The notes beneath the pieces are model-generated. The model did no database searches, had not been told where the DNA came from, and worked only from the letters and a program-made list of their open reading frames with translations. Below are positions 1 through 12,180 of a DNA stretch of 64,000 nucleotides, piece by piece. The stretch is from NCBI RefSeq assembly GCF_000787575.1, contig NW_012236508.1, positions 422,443 through 486,442 of the forward strand, in the 5' to 3' direction. The translations under genes were made by a program, and so were the position numbers. How positions within the stretch are numbered: position 1 is the stretch's first letter; each line of letters begins with the position of its first letter. Source of the DNA: Acytostelium subglobosum LB1 (lineage: Eukaryota; Evosea; Eumycetozoa; Acytosteliales; Acytosteliaceae).

Positions 1-1512
1 ATCAAGTACATACATCCAGCTTCAGTGTTGCACTTTCTCAAGTACTTGTACAACACAAAGTTGTATGAACAGCCAGACCACTTCACAGCTTCATCTTTGA
101 TCGACTACAAGTCGATCAAACAATCTTTGTTCAACAAGTTCAGACACAATGATGAGGCAAAGTACCAAAGTCTTCGCCAACAGTTCATCGAGATGAAGAG
201 TCGATCATTCGTGGACCGCCCACCACCACTTGTGGTCGACCCGACCTTGTGGCACACACTACCGCCACTCATTGTGCGACACATTGTCGACTTCCTTGTG
301 ATGGATGGCCGTAGTGATCGGTCTACTCACTCGCGATGGGTCCTATCACTGTCGACCGTTTCCAAACAATTACATCGCGCAACAATGATGTCTATCTCGA
401 GCAACCCTGTGCCGTCCCTTGGCATCATCAGGACACTCAATCACATTGGATCGACCTATTGTCTATTCCAGAATGCTCCTCTTCATCTGGATATCAACTA
501 CATCCAGTATATACCCATACAGTATCTTGATAACATGTTGGAGTATTTGGAATCGTTGACGCTGCCCATTGACGATGAATTCATGTGTCAATACGATGAC
601 AATCACTTTGATTACATTAATGATGGTGATCGAAAACTAATGTTCGTGGCCATCAGCAATCCCATGCCGCGACTCAAACACATAGAGTTTGTCGAGGAGT
701 CTAATCTATTTTATTATGATGTCATTGGGAATATGATGAAGGATCCTACATTGAGACCGTGGATCAAGTTTGTCGATCCAGACAAGCATCAAGAAAGGTT
801 TTATGCAGAGGAGCAATTCGAACATATATATCAACATTATATCAAGGATAGACCATCTCTCGAGTCCATTAAGTATCGCACTAGTTCGATAACCAATCCT
901 CTTCCTCACCATCCCAACAACCCAAGGCAACAGATATCAAACACATACCACGTTGTCAATTATCACAATGGTGTACCCGTCTACCTGGACAAGGAAGTGC
1001 CACACGCCACATGCGTTCATCTAAATATGTTTAAAGCGAATGTTCAATCCATCCATAACATGATGTATCTGACCAATCTCACCACTTTGATTTTGGAGGG
1101 CGATTACCATCCAAAGTTGGGAGATACCCTACAAGCATTCTATCAACAATCCAAACGATTGGAGACTTTGGTCGTCAAATTGCCAGACTTGGACGATGTC
1201 CTCAACGTTCTCCCTCGCAATGGACACAGCACAATACAATCATTACATATCCAACTCAGCGATACCGATCTGTTGGCAAGATCAGAAATGGACAAGGACA
1301 ACACATTACGATCTGAATTGGAAACAATGGTGCAACTTCTTGGACAACCAATATTCAATCGATTGACGAGGTTCACCATCCATCTGGATCAAGACTTTAA
1401 AGGTCGTCGTATCACCCCACTCAATCAAACACTCGTGGCATCAATGTTGAAGCCATTGCACTTCCAACCTGATGCCTACGACAGGACTGCCTTCTACAGA
1501 CTATCTGACTGA
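1..1512 (+). CDS. F-box-like dictyostelid protein, 5' end outside the window
   Basis: The frame is open from base 1 to the stop at 1510-1512, so the gene enters from the left. There is no ATG near the edge, and the first codons (Ile-Lys-Tyr-Ile-His-Pro) read smoothly as coding sequence. At least 503 residues are present. A stretch near residue 85 (LPPLIVRHIVDFL followed by a Ser/Leu-rich helix and KQLHRAT) resembles the F-box pattern of dictyostelid F-box/LRR proteins. Later segments alternate hydrophobic and polar residues like degenerate leucine-rich repeats (for example NLTTLILEGDYHP). If the F-box is real the protein would be a substrate adaptor of an SCF ubiquitin ligase, but no target can be inferred. 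The family assignment is tentative; that it is a real coding region is well supported by its length. Confidence 0.72.
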   Translation: MKYIHPASVLHFLKYLYNTKLYEQPDHFTASSLIDYKSIKQSLFNKFRHNDEAKYQSLRQQFIEMKSRSFVDRPPPLVVDPTLWHTLPPLIVRHIVDFLVMDGRSDRSTHSRWVLSLSTVSKQLHRATMMSISSNPVPSLGIIRTLNHIGSTYCLFQNAPLHLDINYIQYIPIQYLDNMLEYLESLTLPIDDEFMCQYDDNHFDYINDGDRKLMFVAISNPMPRLKHIEFVEESNLFYYDVIGNMMKDPTLRPWIKFVDPDKHQERFYAEEQFEHIYQHYIKDRPSLESIKYRTSSITNPLPHHPNNPRQQISNTYHVVNYHNGVPVYLDKEVPHATCVHLNMFKANVQSIHNMMYLTNLTTLILEGDYHPKLGDTLQAFYQQSKRLETLVVKLPDLDDVLNVLPRNGHSTIQSLHIQLSDTDLLARSEMDKDNTLRSELETMVQLLGQPIFNRLTRFTIHLDQDFKGRRITPLNQTLVASMLKPLHFQPDAYDRTAFYRLSD

Positions 1513-2075
1513 CATGTGTGAGTCCGATGACGAGCTACAATGGTGTCTCCTCACAGACTCCATGGTCACCACTCGCAAATGAGCTCACACCCTCAGTTGA
1601 CCTAGGTCAACAACAAATATCCCGAATCAATGGTGTCCACGTGTTGCTATTTATGGGTTGTTCCCGTGTAGCTCGGAATAAACGTCGTTTTGATAGATCC
1701 CTACAGATATTTTCACACACAAACCCACAGGATTTGATCAGATTTTTATTCAAGTGTTGAATCATCACTCCCTTTTTTGGTTCCCAACCTTGGACCTTTG
1801 TCCACAGATCTATTACCAAACTACTACTTTTACTTTTGTATTTATCACATCTATTCTATCATCTTCATCATTGTACGAATAGTGAGCACTATCGGACATT
1901 ACACGAAAATTATTATTATTATCATTATCTTAATGAGATTCATACTTTAATCCATCAAACTATCCATCAAGAAAGACTTTCTTTCGTTGAATCATTCAAT
2001 CATACATACACTCAATTATACACTCGATCAAACATTTATATACACTGTTGTTGTTGAACATCAACTTATCGGACA
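1513..2075. other. Intergenic region between tandem + strand genes
   Basis: About 560 bp holding the 3' untranslated region of the F-box-like gene and the promoter of the ComC-like gene. It becomes AT-rich after 1820, with ATT/TTA runs at 1905-1935 and TCAA-type repeats. Short open frames here show no recognisable protein features. Confidence 0.6.
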
Positions 2076-5000
2076 ATGTCCAAGATATTGTTACTTTTAA
2101 TTATATTTACCTTGTTACAATGTACGTTCATCGTGGTAATCAATCAAACAGTGGTCCTTGGTCACCCCCACCCACACACTCACACACACAAATGATCACA
2201 CCATCAATAAAATTTAGATGTTCAAGGATTAGGTATTATTAGTGATATGCAATATGTTGGAATGGGATCTGCAACAGATAAAGGATGTGAGACAGTTGCT
2301 TATAATATACAGTTTAATTCATCAGTTGCATTGGACCTCTATTCAATCAAATCAAACAAGTTTGCAATCACAACAAGGACATTGTACTCCAAACTACCAC
2401 TACAAGCAGTACAGATAACAATTGCAAGTCTACCAGGTGGCAATAACTCAATATATCTAAATGTAACAGATGTCAATGGTACATTATCACGTGATGTCTA
2501 TTTGGATAGATTCACATGTGATGTTGTAAAGACATCACCTTTGATCAGAAACATGACTACGTTCTTCTGGCAGAGTGATCTGGGCTCGACATATTCAGGT
2601 CGTGTATTTATAAATATAGCCAATGCCAATCCCAACTATCGATATACTGTTACCAACATCGATCCCAAGGCACCGATTGTCGCGAGGAACATGGTGGCTT
2701 ACACTGGAACATACTATCGAATCGACTTCAACATCAATCCAGGATACAATCGCAGTGATCATGTCAATCTCAGTATCAAAGTGAACAACTTGTCTCAATT
2801 CTCAGCAAACATCACAATACCATTCCAATATCCAAAGACATGTAAGTGTACACTCACTCAATCGTTCAGTCTTTGGAACCATTCCAATCACTCACTCACT
2901 CACTCATTCACTTGATCACTTCAATCACTCGATCAATCAATTGATCATTCCATGGAACTATTCCAATCACTCCCTCGATCACTCATTCAATCATACTTAC
3001 TCCTTTGATCACACGATCAATCAATCAATTCTAGATACCAGGACTACAAAGTTATTGAATCTTTATCCATTCCCTGCGAATAACAGTCAGTTTGTGGCAG
3101 GTGATGATTGGACACTGGCTTCAAACTCCATTATAAGTGCCATCGAAGTTAATTCTGAAGTGGCCATAGTGAACCCTCACGACCAGTACTTGGTGTCCAA
3201 GTTCATTCCCCTTCTTGGCAGTAAAGACAATGGCCTCTACAACCTATACTTCCCTATCACCAGCGGCACCTACGGTGTCCAAGAACCTTACAGTATCTAC
3301 ACCAACGATGTGAATTCGACCAAAGGCTCAACCATCGTCTATGGTATCAATGGACCAAAGATCACGCCAGTCATCAACATCACAGCAATCCAATCAACCG
3401 AGACTGATTGTTTCATCAGCCACCTCAACACCACATTGAACGCCATCAAACCGATCAACATTCAATTGTCTGGAATCATCCCCTTCCCCTACGGCTATCG
3501 ATCGATACCAGGCAGCAGCAACTACAACTTCACCGTCTCATTTCCCGTGCCCAAGTATGTGCAGCAGTACTTCACGTCCGTCGAGATCTTTCACCTGTAC
3601 ATGTACCCAGAGATGAAGTTCGCCGTGTGGTCTCCGCCAGTGGGGGCGCCACCCTCGCCCCAGATCGTCGAGATCCAGTACCTTCCATTCTCCACCTACT
3701 CATTCATACTTCGCGTTCACATTGTCGGTGAATCATTCATGAAGTTGTTGGCCTACAATGCAGTGATCACATACTCCAAATTGGTGTCTGGCACGCTGGC
3801 CGACGGTTGGTACGAGGCTGAGTGCCACACGATCTTGCCGCCCGCCACCACCACCATTGGCTCAGCTTCCCTCTACAATCAACTGAGCGCAATCATAACA
3901 TATAATTATGGGTCATCACTGCTCAATGTCAACTTGGACACACTGTCTGCTATCCCACCAGGATACAAGATGAACATCTCTGTCGAGGACATTGTATCTT
4001 ACAAATTCGACCCTCCCACCGTCGACCTGTCCAACGCCACTGGCCGCACTGACCTGCTTTTTAAACTTCGAGCACCATTAATGGACATGACTGCCGAGCC
4101 ACAAGTGTACATCCCCTCATCGACCACCTTCGGAACAAGCATCGACTTCTCATCAGTGTACACTGGCGCTTATGATCCCAGTATTGGAATGTACAGGGTA
4201 CCTATCGACCTCAAGGCCAAACTATTCACACGTCGCGTGCCTTACTACTTGTTTGGTGCCAAGGTGTTGGACGATGCATTCTTGGCCGCATCCCCGTTGA
4301 TTGGTAACAATGCATACCTCAATGTAAAGTCGGACTATGCCGATGAGTTTGGTCCAGTGGTCGTCAGCATGGATGTCACTAACGCCACAGCGATCATCCC
4401 GGCAACTCCAACAAAGAACACTACGCTTGGTTGGTTGCTGAGGATTGAGGATAAACCGAGTGGATTCAAGAATGGATATGCATTGATCACTTCAAAGTAT
4501 GACAAACGACCAATGAATATATCATTCACATCATTCGATGCATTGAGTGGTAATGAGTTCTCTGGTCAATACAAGATCAACTTTACTGTCAATGGCAATT
4601 GTAGATCAGACACATATCAACTCGACCTCATCCTCTACGACTACCTTGGTAACAGTGCCACCTCAATCATGAACAGTCTATCACTTCGTGATGTGACCAC
4701 TCCAGTCACCTCGCCATTCATCTACGTGACACGCAAGACCATCACCATCACATGCCAAAGTAAGTTCAAATCACTTAATCTATCAGACTCTGGAACTATT
4801 CCAATCACAGATACTAACATCACCCCCACCAATCTAGCCCCTCTGGACACTACACCTCCATCTTTGGTGAGTTTTGATATTACGAATAGTGTTGACCTGG
4901 GCTCACTGGACAGACGAGTGATTGTTAATATGGTGGTCAAAGATAATGATGGTGGATCAGGCATATCGTCTAATCCCAGACATTCTCCAATGGTCTACTT

Positions 5001-6626
5001 CTCATCTATTGGTATGGCGATCACATCATTGTCGATGACATTGGTATCAATCAATGGAATGCAAGCAACATATACTTGTAACTCATCATTACCATATGGA
5101 TTTGGTACTGGAAGTGGAGTGTTGACCCTGTCCATATATGGAATCACAGACAATCACTATAATGTATTCGGTTACAACACTATCAATCTGCTGAATCTTG
5201 GCCTGCCATACTACATCAACACAACATTCAACATTCTACAACCTGTACTTGTATCACATAGTCCAATAACAACAAATGGTGGACGTATTATAATACGTGG
5301 ATATAGGATGGGCTTCAACGACACCACATCCAACACAATCAAATGCACGATCAACTATGGTAATGGTGATCAGGACATCACTCCATCATTCATATCAAAC
5401 CCTGTGTTTATGTTTCACCTTCAACCATTTGATTACAATGCCACATTGATCATATCGAACAATGGCATTCAATCAAACCTCTTGGTGATCATACCCTACA
5501 CACCCAAACCCGACCCTCGGCCCACAGTCAAACCGACCACACCACCCATCTACCAATGTCCAGGTGACTGCTTTGGTAACGGCAAATGCACCGAAAACGG
5601 TTGCAAATGCACTCCCCCATGGTACGGAGAGTCATGTAACTCTAGTAAGTTGATTGATTGAGTTTGGAATTATTCCAGCCCCAACCCCATCACGCCTCAC
5701 TCAAACTCACTCATACTCACACCTCCCAATCAATCACAGAGACCATAATAATCCCCAATCCAATGGACCCTGCTAATGGTCCAACAACGAATAATACTAT
5801 TGAGGACCCATCAGGCATCTTCACGAGTATGGTGTCGGTGGTGTCGCTCAGGGAATTGGCTCCAGATGGCTCAATGGTGACAGAGTATAACTTTACTAAG
5901 TGGACATTCACCAACAACTCGCAAGACAACATGGCATATCAGTACTCTGCGCCACTGGGCGATGGAACACAGACTACAGTGGTCCGTGTGTTGGTTGAGT
6001 ACTTTGAGAGTATAACCAACATTACATTCTCAGGCCAGGAGATCACGATGATGCCATCATCAATCAAGTACACAATCTCACTATCACCTTATGTCTTTGA
6101 CAGCGTGGTCAACACATTGCAGTTGATCATGTCTGCAAGTATGGAGTCGACCAACACAAGTGGATGCGCGGCCAGTGAGATTGGCTACACGGACGAATCC
6201 AGTCTGAACAGTCTCCAGTGGATCAAACTCAAGATTGGTGACAAGAGTCTGTATGGACGCTTCCTGGCCAAGGGTCTGATCGACGGACGCATCGCCTCGA
6301 TCACCAATCGCAAGTTGAGTGAGTCGTCCCTGTCAAGCACCAAGGCGTTCATCTTTGTGGGCATGAGTGTGCCATTCTTCACGCAGTCTGTCGTGCTCGA
6401 CCCTGACTTCTCAATGTTGCTCGATCAGACTGGCACTGGAGGGTCGTGTGGCGGTGGACAACCCACTGGTCTCAGTCGATCTTCATTGATCGCCATTATT
6501 ATTGCCGCCAGTGTAGTAGTCGCGGCAGTCATTGTGGCGGGACTAATGTACGTCTTCAAGAGGAGAAAGTATGATCGCGAGAACAAGAGTATGGAAATAA
6601 ACATGATGCAGGGCAGCCAGAGTTAG
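2076..6626 (+). CDS. ComC-like cell-surface protein with EGF domain and C-terminal transmembrane segment
   Basis: Five exons are inferred: 2076-2121, 2218-2841, 3035-4759, 4838-5644 and 5740-6626, all with GT/AG borders and compatible phases, giving 1362 residues. Exon 1 encodes a signal peptide (MSKILLLLIIFTLLQ), completed across the first intron as YVQG. A long extracellular region rich in NxS/T sites follows, then an IPT/TIG-like segment (about 950-1030), one EGF-like domain with six cysteines (about 1036-1066, CPGDCFGNGKC...CKCTPPWYGESC), a conserved domain beginning VSVVSLRELAPDG, a hydrophobic helix (about 1315-1338) and a basic cytoplasmic tail. This order matches the D. discoideum ComC/EGF-like family of development-associated surface proteins. 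The third intron (78 nt) is a multiple of three and has no stop, so its retention would leave the frame open. The family call is by recognised architecture; a role in adhesion or signalling is inference. Confidence 0.82.
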
Positions 6627-6714
6627 GCCTTGCCCTCACCAATCAAGATATATGATCAATCAAGATATATGAGTGCACTGAATGATTGATTGGGTGAATG
6701 TATGATTGATTGAT

Positions 6715-8035
6715 TTATGAAGAGTACACTTTGAGCATGACACATCCGTGACTTGGGATGTTGAGTGAGAGGTAGCTACCAGTGAACACTCCAAGATCTT
6801 GACGCTCCCAGAGGTCGCGCACGGTCATCTGATCACCAGACATCAGCCAGATATCAGCCCACTCAAGTTGGATGGAAGCCGACGATGTGTCCCTGTTGAA
6901 GAGGACGACTGCACGTGAACCATCAGCCAGAGGTCTCGCCCACACTTGAGCCAGACCACCATTGATCGAACGTACAAGCTTGCCCTGCACTCCAAGTGGG
7001 TCCTGATTGATTGCAATCACTTCTGGTGCTGACAAGATGCTGAGGGTCTCCTGGTCCATGTTACGGAGGTCATTGCCAGCGATCAAAGGTGCGTTGAGCA
7101 GCGACCATAGTGAGAACTGCGAGGTGTACTCGGTGTTGGTCATGCCACCATTGCCAACCTCAAGCATGTCGGGATCATTCCAGCCTCCAATAGTGGAGTA
7201 CGAGGCGATGTCGATCTGATGGTCGAGGTTGAAGAGGAATGAGTCCCAGTTGTCAGCAATGTCCTTGGTGGTACGGAATGAGTTGCCCACTGTGGGTCCC
7301 CACTTCCATGGCTTGTCGGTGCCCCAATCGCAGAGCGAGAAGAAGATTGGGCGACCAGTCTCATTGAGTGCCTTGGACATGATGGCATAGCGCTTGGGTG
7401 GGTCCTCGATATAGGCGTAGCACCAGTCCTCCTTGAGATAGTCGATGCCCCACGAGGCATAAGTCTGGGCATCCTTCTCCTCATGATCAAAGCTACCTGG
7501 ACGTCTCTGGCAAGTCAGCACACCAGCATCAGTATAGATACCCAGCTTGAGTCCAAGAGAATGAACATAGTCTGCCAAGTAAGCCATTCCATGTGGGAAT
7601 CTTTCCGAATCTCTTTGGAATTGATTGATTAATTGAGTGAGTGTGGAGGGGTGGACCTATTCCGGAAGAATGAACTTACGGCGTAATGTGTCCGGTCGAG
7701 TTTCTCTCTCCTTGCCAGCAATCATCAATGTTGATGTAGGTGTATCCAACATCCTTCATACCATTGGAAACCAAGGCATTGGCAATCTCCATGATGATGG
7801 TCTCATTGATCTCACAAGCAAAGTAGTTCCATCTTGATGTCGTGATGATGAGGTAGGGAAAGATGAATGGTTAGGATGGAATATATCACTAACTTTGGAT
7901 ACTGATTACATACGTGCTCCAACCCATTTGAGGAGTGAGACCAAGACCATTATCAAGTGCGATTACTTTTGATCCACTTGACATCAAGGCCAAAGTGATC
8001 ATCACTGACAATATAATATGATGTGATAAGTTCAT
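6715..8035 (-). CDS. melA: Alpha-galactosidase (GH27), secreted
   Basis: Three exons on the minus strand (8035-7914, 7832-7680, 7612-6715) give 390 residues, close to the usual size of eukaryotic GH27 enzymes. The protein starts with a signal peptide (MNLSHHIILSVMITLALMSSG). The mature part opens with LDNGLGLTPQMGWSTWN, where the STWN signature is split by intron 1. Catalytic motifs are visible: YLKEDWC carries the nucleophile Asp and WNDPDMLEVG the acid/base Asp; INIDDCW and CxxR-type substrate residues are also present. It should release terminal alpha-1,6-galactose from glycans in lysosomes or outside the cell. Intron 2 joins ITP to DSERFPHGM, restoring a well-conserved GH27 stretch, which supports the splice choice. 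The gene is divergent from the DHHC gene across about 800 bp. The function is established for the family; the symbol follows the D. discoideum orthologue. Confidence 0.93.
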
Positions 8036-8843
8036 TGTTATAATTTGTGTATATATATGAATTGAATTGAATTGAATTGAAATTGAATGTATGAGGTCAC
8101 CAGTTCCAATCAATCACATTGTGATTCAATGCCATCTGGCATTGCCTTGTCCTTTGCGAATGAATGAAAAATCGTAAATTGAGTGTTTGATTTCAATTGC
8201 CGACACACCCACATCGGGCACGATGACCTTCTTGTTGACCCGAACATGTTTGGGCATAATCCCGATATCCATGGTAAGTACTTAAACCCAAAGAGAAGGT
8301 GCATGAAAGATGACCTTCGAAGACCTTATCAAGGTCATCGTTATGTGTGGTTTGATAAGATGATGATGACGACGACATTGATTAATTCATCGACTCTTTT
8401 GTTCATACGTTCATTCATTCAACCATCCACTTTTATTGCTATAATTATAATTATATATCTGTACAAATATATATAGGATGTGACAATAGAAAGAGTTATA
8501 TATAACTCTTGAGGTGACCCATTCTTTCAAAGTCGAGAGTCACACAAACATGCTTTGGGATTGTGGAAGTCCAACCACCAGAATCGATCAACCCCCAGGA
8601 ATGTCACCATTTTTCAACCAAAATTTCAGAGTTTGTTGATTGGTTCAAAGACTCTCTTTATCTCATTCATACATTTAATACTAATACTAATATAATAATA
8701 ATAATAGGTTTGATGATTAGTCTACATTGTCATATAATAAAGGATCAGCATCATCACAATCAATAGCATTACGTATACTCTCTCTCTCTCTCACTCACTC
8801 ACTCACTCAATCAATCAATCAATAATGCATTACAATAACATTC
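8036..8843. other. Divergent intergenic region between melA and the DHHC gene
   Basis: About 800 bp serving both promoters. It contains tandem GAATT/GAATTG repeats at 8059-8087, an imperfect inverted repeat around 8309-8340 (GATGACCTT ... AAGGTCATC), a perfect palindrome at 8491-8510 and a CT/TCAC/TCAA microsatellite at 8780-8823 just before the DHHC start. No convincing gene is visible in it. Confidence 0.6.
8491..8510. repeat. Perfect 20-bp palindrome in the melA/DHHC intergenic region
   Basis: The half-site AAGAGTTATA is followed directly by its exact reverse complement, with no spacer. It lies between two divergent genes. It could be a dimer binding site or a cruciform-prone element; function is unknown. 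Confidence 0.7.
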
Positions 8844-8860
8844 ATGATGACGAATATTAG
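8825..8860 (+). promoter_or_regulatory. Upstream ORF overlapping the DHHC start codon
   Basis: An ATG at 8825 opens a 12-codon frame ([11 protein letters not shown], stop at 8858-8860) that overlaps the main ATG at 8844 in a different frame. If the transcript starts upstream of 8825, ribosomes initiating here would pass the main start, so it could lower translation. The transcription start is not known. Confidence 0.35.
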
Positions 8861-10149
8861 AAGCAGCAGCAGTAGTAGTGGCAGCAGTAACAACAATAAC
8901 AACAACAATAATAATAGTACATTGACATATCAACAATCAAGTGAAATAGATACAGTTGTAGATAATATACATTCAAGCTTTGATAATCATGATCATCACG
9001 CTGCTCATCATCATCATGATGTTGACGATGATGACAGTAATGACAACAACAACACTCATCACTCAGTATTAGACATGTCATTCTCATTCAATAGCACAGC
9101 ATCAATATCACCACAGAAGCCTGGATACTGGCTAACACGTATCAATAGTGGACTGTTGACACTTGTCTTTCTCGAACTGTTGTTCATCTTTGCCTACGTC
9201 ATATTCGTGCGACACTTTGTGATTGTGGCTGCGGGCTCAACCTATGCATCACTTATCGGTGGCACCATCATCCTAGTCTTCTTCCACCTGCTCCTCATCA
9301 TCGTACAGGCATCACTCTTCAAGACAACCTTTACAGATCCAGGAACCATCCCAGATGGTTTCCCAAATGATGTAAGATATGATATGATCATCACTCATTC
9401 ATATGATCACTCACTCAATCAATCATTCAATCAAACAGATATTCTCAAAGGCAGAGAGTCTGATATATGAGACAAACAGTCAGGGCAACAAGAGGAAGTG
9501 CTCAAAGTGCCAGAAGATCAAGCCAGACAGATCACATCACTGTTCAAAGTGCAAGCGTTGTATTCTAAAGATGGATCATCATTGCCCATTCGTCAACAAC
9601 TGTGTTGGATTCTTCAATTACAAATACTTTGTACTCTTCCTGTCGTGGACAACCATACTCTGCTTCTATGTAGTTGGCACAAGCTTTAGCAACTTCCTTC
9701 TCGTATTGAATAGGGTAGGTACACACTACACATCCAGCCAGCCATCCAGGGCCTGACTGTCCATGGACATTGATCAATTCTTCACTCAATACTATACTAA
9801 CTAACTAACAAACGAATAACAGAATGGAGATCCAGATATATTCCTTGGAGTTATATTCATCATTGCATTGGTATTTGGATTGGGCTTGTCCGCATTCGCA
9901 TTCACTCACATTGGCTATATACTAAAGAATACTACAACACTGGAACACATGGAGAAGAAGTCGCGATTCAGTCGTCCGAGCACCACAAAGTTCTCGGTCT
10001 ATGACAAGGGCCAGTATCAGAACTGGTGTCAAGTGTTTGGTAGCGAGCCTCTCAAGTGGTTCCTGCCCATCGCTCCTCGATACACATTGTCGTCGGGCAT
10101 GATCTATCCAGTCAACTGCACAGAGGACTCTCCACTGATAGGATGTTGA
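8844..10149 (+). CDS. DHHC-type protein S-palmitoyltransferase
   Basis: Exons 8844-9371, 9439-9714 and 9823-10149 give 376 residues. The N-terminus is low-complexity (Ser, Asn, His/Asp runs). Four hydrophobic helices follow the typical 2+2 arrangement: about residues 97-120 and 130-155, then, after the cysteine-rich domain, about 225-250 and 270-290. The zinc-binding catalytic core reads [19 protein letters not shown] then [20 protein letters not shown], with an intact DHHC. A TTxE-like motif (NTTTLE) follows the last helix, as in most family members. The enzyme should attach palmitate to cysteines of cytosolic substrates at Golgi, endosome or plasma membranes. Splice joins FPND/IFSKAES and LNR/NGDPD keep the frame. 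Substrates cannot be predicted. Identity is very secure from the catalytic domain. Confidence 0.93.
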
Positions 10150-10501
10150 GCACTCGCGCGGGACCAATGCTAACATTGTATAGATCGATCACTCACCTCA
10201 TCTCATCCCAATTCAAAGAGCAATAATAGGCTTCAAAAGGGGATGAGACAGTATCCAGGCTGCACTACCCATGGAAGAGAACACCAGACGGCTTCTAACC
10301 AATCAATCTGATTGGTGCCAATGGCAAATAATACAGTTCATTACAAGTCCAATACTCTTGGAGCAGAGGACATTTGTCCAGTGGTACTAAATACTTTTGT
10401 TTGATTGTTTGAGATTTATATTATTATTATTGATACTAGAGATGCCCATTATGATTGAGTGATCTAGTGAGGACGACAGTTAGAGATAGACGACTGCATC
10501 A
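10150..10501. other. Convergent intergenic region
   Basis: About 350 bp between the end of the DHHC gene and the 3' end of the minus-strand B-box/kelch copy. ATT-rich DNA near 10418-10435 may hold poly(A) sites. Nothing else is seen. Confidence 0.5.
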
Positions 10502-12095
10502 TCATTCTTGAATCATACAAGCTGCGTCCCATCCATTATTGTCGATCTTGTCATTGACGTATGACCAACAGTTTGATTGAACTGAGTAATGATAGCAATG
10601 GTTTTTGCCATAGAGAGATATGATGGTATAACAAACGATGGAGATAATTGACTCCCCTTGGTCCAGGAGCGAGGTGGTACATTTGGCACAGATCGGTCAA
10701 GCTCTTTGTCGACAGAGTGTAGCGATAGAACCTGTCTGCGGGGGACTTCTTGACAATAAAGTAGAGGTTGTCGTGGCCATCGAAGCAACTGGTGCCAAAT
10801 TCAGTATAGAGACCCAAGTCGTTTGCATTGACAATCACCACCGTGGCCTGGGTTTGGAGGTTGAATGTGACTATGTCCGAACCTCTTCCATTGCTAACAG
10901 CAATGATTGAGTTGTTGTGAAAGTGCATGAAGTTGGCATTCGGTCGAAATGGCATGCGTCCAAAGTTTTCGAACTTCTGGGTGGCGAGGTTAAAGCGATC
11001 GACCCGCTCCATATATCCCAATTTTCTTTTAAATCCTCCAATGAGATATATATGATTGTTACCATCATATATTGCTGACGCTTGATCACAGCCAGCGATG
11101 CCAACAATCGGTGCCTCATACCAATGTTTCTCGGCCACTGAGTATCGATGGTATTTATACATTCCACTTTTGCTTCCAAACGCATAGACTTGGCCACGGG
11201 CTTAGACGATCGATCTAAATACTCCGCCCCTCTTATTAAAATAGGCATTACTGATCGTTTCCCTTCTCATATTCCCAAATGAGAACAAAGTTGTGTTACA
11301 GCCTTGCAGCGTCATGATGCATCCAGGTGATGATGTCTTCCAAACATGTGATTGAGCGGTCAGTTGGAAGCATGATTCAATCTGCTTCCTGATACCATTC
11401 AACTTGATGATATCAACGTTGAATTGAAGTGTCTCCACCAACTTTGATGAACTGACATCATCATAAGGTACTTGGTGCATGTGTTGAGTGTGACGAATGA
11501 TCGTTGACATCAGTTCATCATCATTGATATTGAGTTGTGCCTGGTCTTCACCTAATTGATGTTGATGTGATCGTGATTGAGTGTTCAGTTTGTTGATGAA
11601 CTCGTCGATTGATGTGCATTTCGTGATAGACTCAATCACTTCATTGATCTCATCATCATGATCATCGCTGTTGGTTGATATGATTGAGTGATCACTTTGT
11701 TTATAGTTGATGATATGATTGATTTGATTGATCTCATTGATGATGTTGTTGATTGTTGATTGAATATGTGACATCTGAACATTGAATTGAGTCTTGGCTT
11801 TGTGCTCCTCAGCGATGATCACCTTGATCAGTTGTTCAAAGTGTGATGTAATTGATGACCGAGTACTCTCCAATGATTGATATGTTGTTGAACACAACTT
11901 CAATGTGCTCCACAGATGCTCCAGCCTTGATGTGCACCACATTGATTGTTTATCATTCTCGATACTCTGTTTAATCCTATCGACGTGATCCACCTTATGA
12001 CCTTGATGGTTCTCAACACTATATTGATCACATACCAACATCACACAATTGAAACAAATGGACTCTGTCCTCTTCTTGTGTTCCTGACAATCCAT
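10502..12095 (-). pseudogene. B-box/kelch family gene broken by an in-frame stop and a frameshift
   Basis: From the ATG at 12095 the frame encodes a B-box-like zinc finger region, an Asn/Ile-rich coiled-coil and the start of kelch-like repeats, matching its intact neighbour at 12338-13960 almost line by line. A TAA at 11204-11202 interrupts the frame in the stretch where intact paralogs read IV-(Leu/Tyr/His)-ARG. The same frame then resumes as ARGQVYAFGSKSGMYKYHRYS and runs to about 10680. A one-base shift there moves the conserved ending (YGKNHCYHYSVQS ... GWDAACMIQE, stop 10502-10504) into another frame. The B-box has also lost zinc ligands: the paralog's CPEC is CDQY here. These changes together favour true decay, although one or both frame lesions could be assembly errors. 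If expressed, a 297-residue protein lacking the kelch repeats would result. Confidence 0.78.
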
Positions 12096-12180
12096 CTTTA
12101 TTATCTCTATCTTTGTCTCTTTCTCTACTCTCTTTGTTGTTGAATGAAACTGGACTCTGTAAAAGTTGCTTCAAAACTGT

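Noticed and set aside
8857-9087. Cys/Tyr/His-rich minus-strand frame opposite the DHHC gene start
   Set aside because: Antisense of Asn/Ser/His codon repeats; it has no start context or conserved pattern.
9397-9438. TCAN repeats as a CRISPR-like or transposon repeat
   Set aside because: They are simple tetranucleotide runs confined to introns and intergenic DNA, with no unit spacing or coding capacity.
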